Numbered from the stretch's first letter, positions 27,201-38,766 are shown. The stretch: DNA of 64,000 nt from Hydractinia symbiolongicarpus (GCF_029227915.1 NC_079875.1:15741001-15805000); one strand, 5' to 3'. The notes: a model not told the origin generated them from the letters alone. Translations and numbers: made by a program.

Positions 27201-30030
27201 TGTTAAAACAAAAAAAAGAAGTGTGCAGAACTTACTCAGATACTTTTTTGTCTGACTTGTTGCTGTCTTTAACAGTATCAAAACTGGAACACAAATTATC
27301 AATGACGGAAATACCAGAAAAAACCTATAAAATTGTAGATGAATTCAGTTACTAAAAAATTAAAGGGAACAAGCAAAAAAACATATAAACAATTTATCAC
27401 CTCAGATGTTCCAACCATCATGTCTTGAATAGTATCAGCAGCATTGATCAAATCTCTGTAACGCTCCCTAACATGTTTGTTAACAAAACATCTTTTAGAA
27501 AACTGATCCTGTTTGGCAAAATAATAACTCAGTGTCCATTCAAATGTTGACCTTGATATTTCTGACATTTTTTTACAAAATTTTTCCTATAGTTATGGCT
27601 GATAAACTAGCTGACAGTTTAAGAAAAAATATGAATTATACATAAAGAAAAAAAGAAACAAAGGATAAAACAAATATAACCTGAAGATAAAAACTACCCT
27701 TGAGCAACACATTAAAATAAAAAGCATATACATTATGGGGACTTACCGTATTTTCCGGTATATAACCCGCAGCTCCGCTTTTTTAGTGAGTTATAAACTA
27801 GATGCTATCAGATAGCCTGCACCTTCATATAACCCGCATAAAATTTCAATTTATGTGTTTTACTTACCCGCACCTTTGTATAACCCGCATTGTGTTAAGA
27901 AAAAAATTTAGCGTATTTTTACTTACCCTAATCATTTTATAAAAATGTGTGTGTGTGTTCTGTTTTTTTCATACTGGAGACAAGTGGGGGATGCTTAAAC
28001 TCGTGAACACCAAACACGAGAACCGAGTGGCTGACCTAGCGACTCTCCCAGTCTTAACTTCCTTGTCTTCTGCTAATGCAGAAGATCGACAAATAAGCAA
28101 AAAACAAAAAAAAACCCATTCTATCAGGTGATAAACCTAAAGTAAAATCTCTGTTTTTTATATATATTTAAGTTTTTTTTGGCATAAAAATAAACAACAT
28201 AATAATTATCACGGATTGTCTGTAACAGCGATGTACGGAACTTTATTTTCTAATGTTTACAGAATTTTGTTATCTATTTATATCTAAGCAGTCAAAGTGT
28301 GCATGATAAAATGAATGGCGGCAATGAGGAGGAGATAGTTGTGTGTGTCTTATTAATTGTATTTTATATTTATTTTTGATATTTTTAGTGGACCCCTGTT
28401 TCTCGAAGGTAGTGAAGATAAAAAGAAAATTTTTTATCTATATAATATATAAGTCCTGGGCACTAGGTTGTGAAATACCTGTCAATTTAACCTAAAAATG
28501 ATACCTGCTATATTGCTCTATTACCAGAAGCAAATCATTTCAATGTGCTCAATGTGATTGCAAAGATATAAATAGATTAGAATTATATTCAACACAAAAG
28601 AAAAATTATCTCCAGAATTGTGTTTGAGAGAGAGCTCATAATATTAGCACTGGCAAGCAATAGAAAGTTAAAGAACGCAATTTCACTGTGTAAAAAAAAA
28701 TAAATCACGTAGTTGAAGTAAGATTACGTAGATATAGGATCGCGCATGGAGTTATATTACCGTACGCATTTTATCCCGTTGGTACTATTTTCTTCATTAA
28801 ATGTATAAATTTTAAATTTCACAATAAATAGCAGAAAATATAAAACTTATCACATAACCCGCACCACATTATAACCCGCACCAACGGTGGAAGTCGTAAA
28901 AATCAACTTATAACCCGCGGGTTATATACCGGAAAATACGGTAGTGGCAGGAACAAAAATCCTGTCATTTTTTCCTGACATTTCATAAAGAGACCAAATT
29001 TTCCTGACATTTTGCGTATATACAAACTTTTAAAATTCTGACAAATCCTGATATTCCTGACAGAGTGGACACATTATAAGGTTTTTAGTTCTAGCATATA
29101 TTTGGCCCTGCTGATATAGTAGTAGATTTCAAATTGTAAGAGTCTATAAAAATTAATTAGTTACACAATAAATAATTGCAGATTCCCCTTAATTTTAAAC
29201 ATTTTTTTTTAAAATTTATATTGTAGAAAAAATTGTATATTTGTAACTAAAGTTTGCTTCAAAATTAAGAAACTCTAAAAAAATATTGCTTACCCAACCA
29301 TTACACGAAGATCTTCTTTCTTCTTTTCAATTTCACTTCTAAAAACAAACAATGAACTCATATTCACAACACTTTTTACCCAATAAAAATTTAATCTTGT
29401 GCTACTGGTAAAAAGATTAATTTTCTTCATTTTACAGCTTCTACTCACTCACTATGTATGTTGGTGCTGATGTGTGCTAATATAAAGCTCTCTGTATATC
29501 AATTGTTGTGAGACACATTGCCTTACAAAATATCAAAAACATATTGTATTACAGCTAAAATTCAACATCTTTTTTAAAAATCTCTCTTAAGTTATTGCAC
29601 TGAGTTTAAGCTTCAAAAAATTGATAGTCACCACATTGTAAAACTTCGAAATGTTTTGAACTGATTGATTAAAATAATGGTCTTCACGAAAAATAAATTT
29701 GATAGAGCTATTAAAAAAATTGCTGACAAAAAGGAAAATAAAGAAAGTCTATTTCTAGAAAAAAAGTGTGTTTCTGGAAAAAAACAAAATGTCCATTGGT
29801 GTATACTACTAAAAATAAATACTTGATGTGCAAAGGTAGAAATCAAATGAAACTCTGTATGCACACGCACATAATACATTAATTTGTCAATACCAACAAG
29901 CTTCATAGGTTCGCAGTACATTATTTAAGCAGTACATTAAACCATACCTTATTTTTCTTTCCACAATTTTAATGTCATCAATTCCACATGTCTGAAAGAG
30001 ATTGTTGACGTCAGAGGGTGTTGCAGCCAT
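15258..30030 (-). CDS. COG1: Conserved oligomeric Golgi complex subunit 1 (complete, 25 exons)
   Basis: Exons, in transcript order: 30030-29948, 29338-29294, 27467-27401, 27324-27236, 25807-25741, 25465-25340, 24420-24355, 24274-24233, 24153-24067, 23672-23636, 23548-23444, 23157-23089, 22950-22879, 22007-21926, 21302-21179, 20553-20434, 19951-19710, 19625-19502, 18968-18745, 18628-18253, 18034-17958, 17418-17244, 16600-16469, 15953-15777, 15338-15258. The sum is 2889 nt, 962 aa, close to animal COG1. Hallmarks run in order: GERYRDLINAADTI near the N-terminus, FYSLATQMDLLVDTPEK, LSPRQMFTEFLMARK, NIKGLAVIRDAVFELL, RFGFSLWTKW, FVDPFDLDVFTPH, and PRFMLLPMSGYN near the C-terminus. COG1 is known as a lobe-A subunit of the eight-protein complex that tethers intra-Golgi retrograde vesicles. 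Unlike most neighbours, its ATG has no clear pyrimidine-rich acceptor just upstream. Confidence 0.95.
24600..25295. repeat. Dispersed repeat copy in a COG1 intron, with internal 156-bp duplication
   Basis: The copy runs from the block CATAGTGGATATCG near 24620 to TGGATTTTTCCACAGGCC near 25270. Related sequence recurs at 37441-41580 (split) and 62100-62500. Inside, ACATGATC occurs at 24988 and 25144 within two similar 156-bp units, each followed by a GATCAGCG block. Several TGACGTCA-like words occur. No coding region or clear terminal inverted repeat is seen. Confidence 0.7.
27746..28941. mobile_element. 1.2 kb TA-flanked non-autonomous DNA transposon in COG1 intron 2
   Basis: Perfect 25-bp terminal inverted repeats begin CCGTATTTTCCGGTATATAA on the left and read in reverse complement at 28917-28941. 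TA lies immediately outside both ends (27744-27745, 28942-28943). The subterminal word TATAACCCGC, part of the terminal repeat, recurs several times near both ends (about 27820-27890 and 28855-28920). The one 60-codon ORF inside has no recognisable domain, so the element is non-autonomous. Confidence 0.88.
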
Positions 30031-30778
30031 ATTGTTGGATAGACACTTTTTTTTAGTTTCTTTTTGAAAATAAACATAACAATATACAGTATTATATCTC
30101 AACAGCTCTATCACATTTCAAAATGTGCAAATTCTTGCAAAAATTTCAATTCACAAGAAAACAGATTATATATGCAATTATTTAAACATTTGTTAACCTA
30201 AATGAAATGCACCATTTAAATTTTTAAAGCCAAAACATCACTGATAGTGCAGTATTAACTAAAAACAACATTTTTCTCTTTCGAGAAGATAGAAATTACC
30301 ATTAAGAGCATTAATTTTCGTGATTACTTAATTATCAATCATTTCTGAATTATACCTGTGCAAAATACACTGTGAAACAATTTTTTTTGTCGGAACAACA
30401 ACAGTCATCATTACATTGATTTTATGCAGAATTTCCAAGCATAATGTACACAATCAAGGAAATGAACAAATTCACTTTGATCATTTACAGGTATTCTTTA
30501 GAAAAACTATTGTTAATAAAAACATCTTTACTCAACAGAATCTTCTGTAATAAAAGGGTGTTGAAATAATAAGAATAGTAAAATTTAGCAAAATTTTTGG
30601 GTCTTTATATTTTATATGTACATGCAACTATTTTTACAAAATAGAAAATATCACAGTCTATAGCATATAAACTTCAAAAATCTAGAGTTAAGGGTGTTGA
30701 AAAGACTTTAACTCTTTGTTTTATCTTTAACATTGTTTCTGTAAATGGTGTTGTCTATCTTTGATTTTTTGACATTGT

Positions 30779-30985
30779 TTATTTCTTACGTTGTTTATGT
30801 CGAGGATGTTGTTTACATACAACATGCAATCTGCCGCGTCTCCAAACAAATCTACAGGCTGCACACCTGAGCTTCAACGACGATTTTACTTTGTATGTTC
30901 TGACATTACTCAATACAGCGTAAGAAAATCCATTGTGATATGTCTGTGACAATAATCCTCTGCAAAATGTAAACAAACCAGACAT
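30779..30985 (-). CDS. MRPL36: Mitochondrial large ribosomal subunit protein bL36m
   Basis: Single exon, 68 aa, complete from ATG to TAA. About 30 residues of mitochondrial-targeting character precede the L36 core, which begins [10 protein letters not shown] and continues [20 protein letters not shown], ending HPRHKQRKK. The two cysteines of CAAC, the later cysteine of VVCK and the following histidine are the expected zinc ligands. bL36 is a small zinc-ribbon protein of the large ribosomal subunit, here imported into mitochondria. It is shorter than the vertebrate protein but complete over the core. It lies 748 bp upstream of the COG1 start and 621 bp downstream of the TRMT112 stop, all on one strand. 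An acceptor-like CAG/TAG pair sits 9-12 nt before the ATG. Confidence 0.93.
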   Translation of the reverse strand: MSGLFTFCRGLLSQTYHNGFSYAVLSNVRTYKVKSSLKLRCAACRFVWRRGRLHVVCKQHPRHKQRKK

Positions 30986-31606
30986 TTTTTGTTACTACTG
31001 TTATGTAATACTAAAATAATGAAATATTAAATCATTTACACTATAAAGCATTAATCAAACTTCCACATTTTAAAAATGATTGTACAGTAACGCTGCTAGA
31101 CAATTTTAAAAGCACAAGTTTTTAGTAGTTTTTATTTTTTAGTATTTTATTTTTTGATTTTAGAAGGATTCAAATAAAGGAGCATGGCTTTTAGTGAATT
31201 AGCAGGGTATATATTTATATATTATACCTCTTTCTCAACCCACTTTTCCATTAACAAACTAGCAAAAATAAACAACAACAAAACTTGGTAGTAATAACTG
31301 AATTGTTGCTTTTTACGACTATATCTAATTAAAAAAAATCAAACTTTAGGCACATGCAAACTTATGCTTTTCCTAAGGATTATGAGAAGACTTAAAAAGG
31401 GTCTAACATAAAATATACACTTGTCACATGATAAACACATTCAGATTAAAAGAAATACACAACACTTTGGTTTGGTATTTAATAAAAATAACAAGGCTTC
31501 TATATACCTTCCATTGGCATACATAGTCATTCCCTACAAATATCAATCCTTTTACATAAACAAACACTTTAATGACTTGTTATGAAACTTTTGCATCCAA
31601 TTCTCT

Positions 31607-31987
31607 TTAAACTTCATCTTCTTTCAGCAACATATTAGGTATACCTTTACTTATAGGGAATTTACGACCTGTCTCTGGGCAAATAAGATTGCCTTCCATA
31701 ACCTCAACTTCCATAAGGACATGATGAACATCTTTCAAAAATTCTTCATTTTCACAAAGTTCATTCTCCTTACCAGCAATTTCTAACGGTAAATTTTTTC
31801 CATGTCCTAGTGCATGTGCTGTTTCAACAAGCGCTTTCCATTCCAGCTTGTGAATAAGTCGCGTAAGAAAATCTGCATTAAAGTCAGCCTCTTTTAATTG
31901 CACATCAACAGCCTCGATCTTGAAAGGAAATCCATTTTTGACGCCTTTAATATTGCATGTTAGCATATTATGTGTGAGTAGTTTCAT
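31607..31987 (-). CDS. TRMT112: TRM112-like multifunctional methyltransferase activator subunit
   Basis: Single exon, 126 aa, complete, and the same size as animal TRM112. The N-terminus MKLLTHNMLTCNIKGVKNGF is the family signature. The middle keeps FLTRLIHKLEWKAL, followed by EEFLKDVHHVLMEVEVMEG. The C-terminal half-site LICPETGRKFPISKGIPNML is nearly invariant in the family. TRM112 is known as the obligate small partner that stabilises several methyltransferases acting on rRNA, tRNA and release factor (BUD23, METTL5, TRMT11, ALKBH8, HEMK2). In the sequence, TTTTAG (an acceptor-like site) ends only 5 nt before the ATG, so the mature 5' UTR is either tiny or supplied by a trans-spliced leader. 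Confidence 0.97.
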   Translation of the reverse strand: MKLLTHNMLTCNIKGVKNGFPFKIEAVDVQLKEADFNADFLTRLIHKLEWKALVETAHALGHGKNLPLEIAGKENELCENEEFLKDVHHVLMEVEVMEGNLICPETGRKFPISKGIPNMLLKEDEV

Positions 31988-31994
31988 TTTGTCT

Positions 31995-33597
31995 AAAACA
32001 TAACCATGTAGAGCAGCATATAAACTGTTTTTTCACAAAAAATAAGCTGGTGTTAGAGGGGGATATAAATCACAAATTTTTTTGTTAATTGCAAACTTAG
32101 CTCAATCTGATCCCAAAGTCACTTCACTTCTACAAAATATTTATAAGCAAGGCTTGAAAGTCTACAAAAATAACTAAAGCGTAATTCCAGCCCAAACTGT
32201 AGTTCTGGTTGGACCTGCAAAGGAAGCATCTTAAATTTTTTCAGGTCTAAATTGCACGCGTAAAATCCAAAATGGCTTGAGCAAAATTTAATGTTTTATG
32301 CAATTTATAACAAAATAAACTTTAATAAATTATAGCTACAAATTGATCGATTATCTATTGCTAAAATAGTTATAATACAAGTAAAAAACAAGACAAATTA
32401 TTGCCGTAAGACCCTCCATCGTTTTAATATTATATAAGGTGGCATAAATATGTTAGCTAAAATGTAATACCACAAGACTATCACTAAAATAGTCTGCCGT
32501 ATAGGAAAATAAGATAAAAAAGGCAGAATATGCTAGCCGTAACAACCTCCTCCATTTTGGTTTTAAATAATTTTAATGCTGTCAAAGACTTTAAATATTG
32601 CCAACTAAAATATATTCCCTAAAAAGATTTTGCACAAGACTGCATAAAAATCATTAAAATAACACTAAACCATTTTATAAAAATAATTTCTCTGTTGTTT
32701 TTATTATTTTAAATGGGAGGAGAACAACTTGCTGTGTAAATTTCGAAACAGCTTAAGTATAATTTGCTGCATAACTTTTTGAACAACGCAAGTATATATT
32801 CTGTATAACTTTCGAATCAACCCGCAAAAAAATTCCTGCTGCATAAATTTTAAAAGCAAGCTTTTGAGAAAGGCAAGTATTTTTAACTTTTCATCTCCGA
32901 TGTATTATGATAAACACGTGTTATATTGGAAGCGATTTTAAAATAATTTGTACTGTTGTAATTTTAATTTTTTTGAAATGAATAAGAAACAAGTACAAAA
33001 CGATTATGAAACGATTTTCCATTCAACAAAGCAATTTAAAACAATTTTGAGAAAAACATTTTTTTGGAAAATATAATTTTTAGAACAACAAGTTAAACTT
33101 TGAATAAGAAGAGATGTAGAAAACAAAAAAATCCACAGTCAATCCAATTTCACTTTCAGATAGAATCCTAATAACCCAAAACAAGGGCAATTTTATTTTC
33201 ATCACACAAGGGTATTGTTAGGGCTTTAAATAAATTTAAATATATCAGGAAGGCATCAATCTACACTTGATAATAGTTTAAAACCTCAAACAATGTTTCT
33301 CAAATCAAACAATGTTTCTCAAATCTCACCTAATTCTAGCATATTTTTTTCTGCAATGCAAATGCTGATGAGCTTATAGTTGAAAAGTAAACAAAATTTC
33401 ACGCTGGAATTCATCTATATATATAATGGTTAGTAGTTTTAACTCTTGCACTTTGTGCAAGAGACACGGTTTTGTTTCCTCATAGCCTCAGGTAAACCCA
33501 AGCAAAGTGAGGAAAATTGGGCAGATGACACACTGTGTAGCAAGGTGGCCATCATCCTTCTTGCTATAGCCTTAGGGTAATAATGTTGGTCTCCTTA
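31995..33597. other. Repeat-derived intergenic DNA upstream of TRMT112
   Basis: No gene is seen. About 32400-32900 is similar, in reverse orientation, to 39540-39900 inside the Tc1-like element (shared phrases such as TATACAGAATAT and AACAACTTGCTG in complement). About 32940-33080 resembles the AAACGATT-type MITE at 37636-38575. A small hairpin (CTCTTGCACTTTGTGCAAGAG) lies near 33449-33470. Confidence 0.55.
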
Positions 33598-34987
33598 GGT
33601 GTCATCTACAAAATTCGTAGCAATTCGTATCCAAAAAATTCGTATATGCTATACGAATTTTCTTTTGCCATACAGTAATTTAATTTGCATGAAATTTTTC
33701 TAAAATCGTATAAAATTCGTATGAGTTTTTAATTAAACTCGTATGAGTTTTAAAATAAATTCGTATGATTTTTAAATTAAATTCGTATGAGTTTAAAAAA
33801 ATTTGTATGAGTTTTAAATTAAATTCGTATAAGTTTTAAATTAAATTCGTATGAGTTAAATTTGTACGAGTTTAACAAAAAATTCTTATGAGATTTTAAT
33901 TAGATGCGTATGGTTTTAAAAAAAAGAAAATCGTTTGACATTGTATTAAATTCGTATATGAGTTTTAAAATAAAATTTGTTTGAGTTTTTATAATTAGAT
34001 GCGTATGTTTTTTTTAAAAAAAATTTGTATATAATACAGTCCAGATGTGAGCTTACGCGTACGCTCAAGTTTTACACCTTTTACTCGGAGTTGTTTGTCT
34101 TTTGTTTATATTAATTATCTTGCGAGTCTTGTAAGTCATTAACTTGCGCGTAATAAACAAGGGATTATTGAAGAAAAAATAGCTTATTATAACTGCGCGT
34201 AACTATTGTTAAATAGTGTTAACTTTTCCCAATAGCATAATTGCAAATGTTATCAACTCTATCAATGTGACACGAAGAGCCATTGTTTAATAGTTTTATT
34301 AAATAAAAGTTTTGCGTGGAAACCAAATAAACTAGCGAGAAGGCATTGTTGGTTGTGCGGGTTAAATAAAGCTTTTAAGCGATAGAAATTATTATATTTT
34401 AACAAAGATTGAAACTTTAGTTTTGATAGAAAAGCTTTTTTATATCGCTTTTTAAAAGTTTGAAAACGAAAAATGGCGATAGAAATGTTTTATTAGATCG
34501 CATTTTAAAAGTTTAAAAACGAAAAACGGCGATAGAAATGTTTTTTAGATTGCATTTTAAAAGTTTAAAATAAAAGTTTAAAATCGAAAAACGGCGGTAG
34601 AAATGTTTTTTAGATCGCATTTTAAAAGTTTAAAAATGAAAAACCGCTATAGAAAAGCTTTTTTAGATCGCTTTTTTAAAGTTTAAAAATGAAAAACGGC
34701 AATAGAAATGTTTTTTTAGATCGCATTTTAAAGGTTTAAAACGAAATATAATTCGTATGAAAATTCGTATAAATAAAAGAATATAATTGGTATAAAAATT
34801 CGTATAAAAGAGAATATAATTCGTATGACAATTTTTATGAAAATCGTATAAAATTCGTATTAGATTTTTTAAAAATCGTATAACTATTTAACACTATACG
34901 AATTGTATACGATTTTTATACGAATTAAAATCAATTAAATTTGTATATATTCGTATAAAACATCATACGAAATTTGTAGACGATCCC
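33598..34987. mobile_element. PIF/Harbinger-like MITE, 1.39 kb, interior built from ATTCGTAT words
   Basis: The left end begins GGTGTCATCTACAAAATTCG. The right end, in reverse complement, begins GGGATCGTCTACAAATTTCG. TTA flanks both sides (33595-33597 and 34988-34990), the TWA target duplication typical of PIF/Harbinger. From about 33700 to 33990, and again at 34740-34980, the interior is an array of a degenerate ~22-bp unit around ATTCGTATGAGTTTTAAATT and its complement. A segment from 34042 (CAGTCCAGATGTGAGC) matches the end of the Tc1-like element at 38767. No ORF is seen. Confidence 0.75.
34425..34745. repeat. Tandem repeat, period about 53 bp, about six copies
   Basis: Units of the type GATAGAAATG-TTTTTTAGATCGCATTTTAA-AAGTTTAAAA-CGAAAAACGGC repeat six times with indels. 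For example, GATAGAAATG starts at 34478 and 34531. The array lies inside the ATTCGTAT-type MITE. Confidence 0.8.
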
Positions 34988-35232
34988 TTACACAGGCCTA
35001 TCAAGAAGAAAATAACACCAGAGCAATAAATCGCTCTCCCAAGGTTACAATAATTTAAACTGTGCAAGCAATCTGAATAAATAGAACAAGTTTATAAACA
35101 CATATTATATCACAAAGTCCTTTTTATCTATTTAATTAATTTATATCTCTTTTTTAATATCTTTTGGTTTTTTTTTACTGTAAATAATAAGAAAGGGAAC
35201 ATTGATTTCCATGTGTGATGAATTAATATTGC

Positions 35233-35433
35233 TTGGCCAGAAAAACTTTTTTTGGAATTGGGGGAGCAATTATTGGTTCAGCTAGTTTCTTATTTCTCAG
35301 AATTAGGAGAGCCTTTGTGCAAGCAAGAGCAATTGCTCTCCCCTTATTGATGGGCCTGCTTACAGTGATAGCCTACTTTTCATTTTACAAAATAATATTA
35401 GATTTATACACCACGTATGAGCCAATGCTGTAG
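35233..35433 (+). CDS. Unrecognised small membrane-protein ORF or terminal exon
   Basis: An open frame of 66 codons ends in TAG at 35433. It has no in-frame ATG: TAA precedes it, and CTTGGCCAG at 35232-35240 looks like a splice acceptor, so this is probably the last exon of a gene or a pseudo-exon. The product would be basic and hydrophobic. A glycine-rich hydrophobic stretch (GIGGAIIGSASFLFL) is followed by the basic RIRRAFVQAR and a second likely membrane segment (ALPLLMGLLTVIAYFSFY), ending LYTTYEPML. Codon use is more varied than in surrounding AT-rich DNA. I do not recognise the family, and no upstream exon was found in the repeat-filled DNA to its left. Confidence 0.35.
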   Translation: MARKTFFGIGGAIIGSASFLFLRIRRAFVQARAIALPLLMGLLTVIAYFSFYKIILDLYTTYEPML

Positions 35434-36566
35434 AATGAATACTTCTTCTTCTTCTAAGATGTTTCGGGGAATACAACTCTTCACAATCTAAATTGTTTGA
35501 TCATTCTATGTTATGAAAAAAGAAGTAAAACACAACGTTAAAACTGTAAACTTGTGGTATTGCCTGGGTAGAGTGCAGACCCTAATTGGGTCCTAACATG
35601 GCCCCAAAATAAACATTAAATACTCTAGGACTTCCCATATAATCCATGATTCCTCCTGGAAATAATAGATAGGGTATAACTATATAATATAGATGACTTG
35701 CTATAAACTTTGTTTACTTTTTTTTCTGGAGGCAAATAGTTTTTTACCAATCAGATCTTTTAAAAAGAAATATTAGCCAATCGAATTGCCTTATTTTTTC
35801 TGCCAAAAAAATTAAAACAAAAATTAATCAAGATATAAGTCATCTATATACCCTTCATATTTGAGAGAGAGGCTCTCACAGAAAAAAGTAGAGCCATAAA
35901 TTAAAATATCGCTATAAGCCTATCATTAGGTCGCTGCACCACTTAGAAGGGATACCTGCCTCTCTTCCCTACTTTCCCTAGTGCCCTGCATTTTTTAAGG
36001 TCTGACATCTCTCATCAAAAATATCAAAAGGGAAAAATGACGAGTTTAATAATTCACTCTAGACTACTGTACCGCACCACAATCTACCATATTGCCATGC
36101 TCCGAGATTTTTTACAAGAGCCTGTGTACACACAGTATTTTCACAACATATAATCATAGTGTCAACTAGGCCTTAACTTTAAAAGCGAAACCCCCGCTTT
36201 AGACAACGTTGCAAGGTTTTTGTTGTCTGGTCAGGTCTGGCAGGTGCCAAGGTGGTTTATCATTATTATTATGGTACTATTTAAAAACCTTTACTTAGTA
36301 TTACTCCCTGCAACATCCAACATCTCCCCAGTACCATCCCCCCCCCCCACATGGCTTGGCTTACCCTGGGGCTATGGTAAGCCTTGAGAATGCAAGCAAT
36401 AGCTTTATTCTGGTTCTCCTGTGTAATCAAAATATTTGCATATCATGCAAATATGGAAAAACCTAAACATTCTTTCACTAATGAATATATACATACTACT
36501 ACATTTTGCCAAATTTAGTTTTATTACGTTTATTGGGAGTATTGAAGGAAAGATGAAAGGACGGGG
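35434..36566. other. Intergenic, nothing recognised
   Basis: AT-rich DNA with a C9 run near 36340. No coding potential, RNA gene or clear repeat boundary is seen. Confidence 0.5.
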
Positions 36567-37066
36567 ATGCGTCTGACGAGCACTGTCTGCGAAAATTTCA
36601 ATGATTATTTTGTTATCAACGAGCATTCAATTAACACACAGAATCTAGGTATGTTTGTAAAATTACCACGTATAAAATTGGAGTTCGGAAAAAGATCCTT
36701 CAAATATCTTGGTGCAGCATTATGCAATGACTTACCATTAAAAACATGTTGCGATAACTTATTTCAGTTCAAAAAATTAGTTTATCAACATTTTATGTAA
36801 ATATTCGCTTTTAAAATATGTTTTATATGTTTTTAGTAATTATTTAAGTAGTTTCTGTTTCTAACTTTTGCGCATTCTAGTTTCACATTTTTCTTTTTTC
36901 TCTTTTCTTGGTATTTACATGTGTTTTATATTCATTTGTTAGCTAACTCATGACTGGTTAATTAGTAGATAATAGTTTTTGCTTATATTTTTCTTTCTTT
37001 TTTATATTTTTATTGACAGGACACACGATTGGTTTAATAATAATGATAAATAATAATACTTTAGCT
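36567..37066 (+). mobile_element. 5'-truncated LINE 3' end, related to the copy at 1-1221
   Basis: The ORF at 36567-36800 aligns with the tail of the first copy: NFNDYFVINEHSINTQNLGM matches its NMKEYFEVNSHS region, and KLPRIKLEFGKRSFKYLGAA matches KIPKIKLEVTRGSFRYMGAK. After the stop, an AT-rich 3' UTR contains CAGGACACA, as the first copy does near 1130, and ends in an (AAT)n-like tail near 37040-37066. Everything upstream of the C-terminal domain is absent. Confidence 0.8.
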
Positions 37067-37635
37067 AGCTAGCTAACGCTCGATATATTTTTTACTGCAA
37101 TAAAGTATATATGATAATAATTTTTTAAAATGATAAATGTCATTTTTAAACATGCGCATGTGCGGAAAAAATCAGAAAAATCCACAGACAAAAAAATGAA
37201 GACCTTATAGGTTAAGAAAGTCAAATTATGGTTAAAAACTTTTGTACTGTGGCTTCTAGCATCTTTTTACTGTTATATAAATGATCTAAATCTAAACTAC
37301 ATGCAAGCTATATTCTAATTTCAAGATCCAAAGATGCCTCTACCTGAAAATAAAGTTTGGAATGGACTGGTTCACGGCTTACCACCTGCAATATTTTGCC
37401 GGTTAATTTGCGTAAGAGGTCTAGGGATTATAAACAACACATGTCACGATGAAAGTCGTCTATAGTGGATGTGTTTATTTTCCTTCAATGTCGTTAAAAT
37501 ATTCTTTAAAGTTATTATAAAAATTATGTCTGATTTGGTAACAGCCTAGACATTACAGCACAACGCCAATGAATTCAGACTGACGTCAATTCATTCAATA
37601 AGAATAGTGAAGCTATTAAGTTTAAGGCTAATTAA

Positions 37636-38575
37636 GGAACCGTCTCCACAATCGTTTCACATTTTATACGAATTGAAACGATTATGATCGTTTCAAGATC
37701 GTATCGTCATTTTTTAAAATCGTTTGCAGAGGGTTTCCTGAAAGGAAGGTGAAACAATTTGAAACGATTGTGAAACGATTAAATATTTCAATATTAAATA
37801 TAATATCCCTGTAGATCATTTAGAAATTATCAAAACATGATCGTAGGAAGCTAAAAATTTTGCCAAAATCGTTTAATAACCATCAAAACAGGATTGTATG
37901 AAGTTAAAACATCGCCGTAGATCAATGTATATAGACATTCTTAATAATTTGATAATGAAAATTCTTTAGAAATGGGTGCGTGTGATAAACATAATAATAA
38001 TAATGGTGTAAATTTGAAGTGATTTTAAAATGATTTGAACCGAAACGAATTTAACAAACTGTTTAAATGAATTGATGTTGTTGTGAGACGATTATGAAAC
38101 GAATGCAAAACGATTGCGAAACGATTTTCATTTCAACAAAATGATTTTAAACTATTTTAAAACGATTTTGAAACGATTTTTTTGGTAAAAAAATATTTTA
38201 AAATCGTTTCAAATTCGTATAGAAATCGTTTTAAAAAAAAATTATAAGAATGGAAATGGGTGCGTGTGATAAACATAATAATAATAATGGTGTAAATTTG
38301 AAGTGATTTTGAAATGATTTGAACCGAAACGAATTTAACAAACTGTTTAAATGAATTGATGTTGTTGTGAGACGATTATGAAACGAATGCAAAACGATTG
38401 TGAAAGGATTTTCATTTCAACAAAATGATTTTAAACTATTTTGAAACGATTTTGAAACGATTTTTTTGGTAAAAAAATATTTTAAAATCGTTTCAAATTC
38501 GTATAGAAATCGTTTTAAAAAAAAAATTATAAGAATGGAAACGATTATTTTTGAAACGATAGTGGAGACGATCCC
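37636..38575. mobile_element. PIF/Harbinger-like MITE, 0.94 kb, interior built from AAACGATT words
   Basis: The left end begins GGAACCGTCTCCACAATCG. The right end, in reverse complement, begins GGGATCGTCTCCACTATCG. TAA flanks both ends (37633-37635, 38576-38578), a TWA duplication as in PIF/Harbinger. The interior is dense in AAACGATT and its complement. It contains a near-perfect tandem duplication of about 284 bp: AATGGGTGCG starts at 37971 and again at 38255. It is non-coding. Confidence 0.8.
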
Positions 38576-38766
38576 TAACTTGGATATGGTTGGAGATAAC
38601 TGACGTCATCTTGTGCGCGTGTACGTACCTAAGGACCACCTGGGATTGAAATGTGACCAATTCCCTAATGCCGGTTCAAGCCACCTGTTTCAAACAAACT
38701 GGTTGATGATGTCATTAAACACCAAATATCTGTCCCATTCTTCAAAAGTATATGATATTATATATA

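Noticed and set aside
27949-28131. 60-codon ORF inside the 1.2 kb MITE
   Set aside because: No transposase motif; length is expected by chance in a non-autonomous element.
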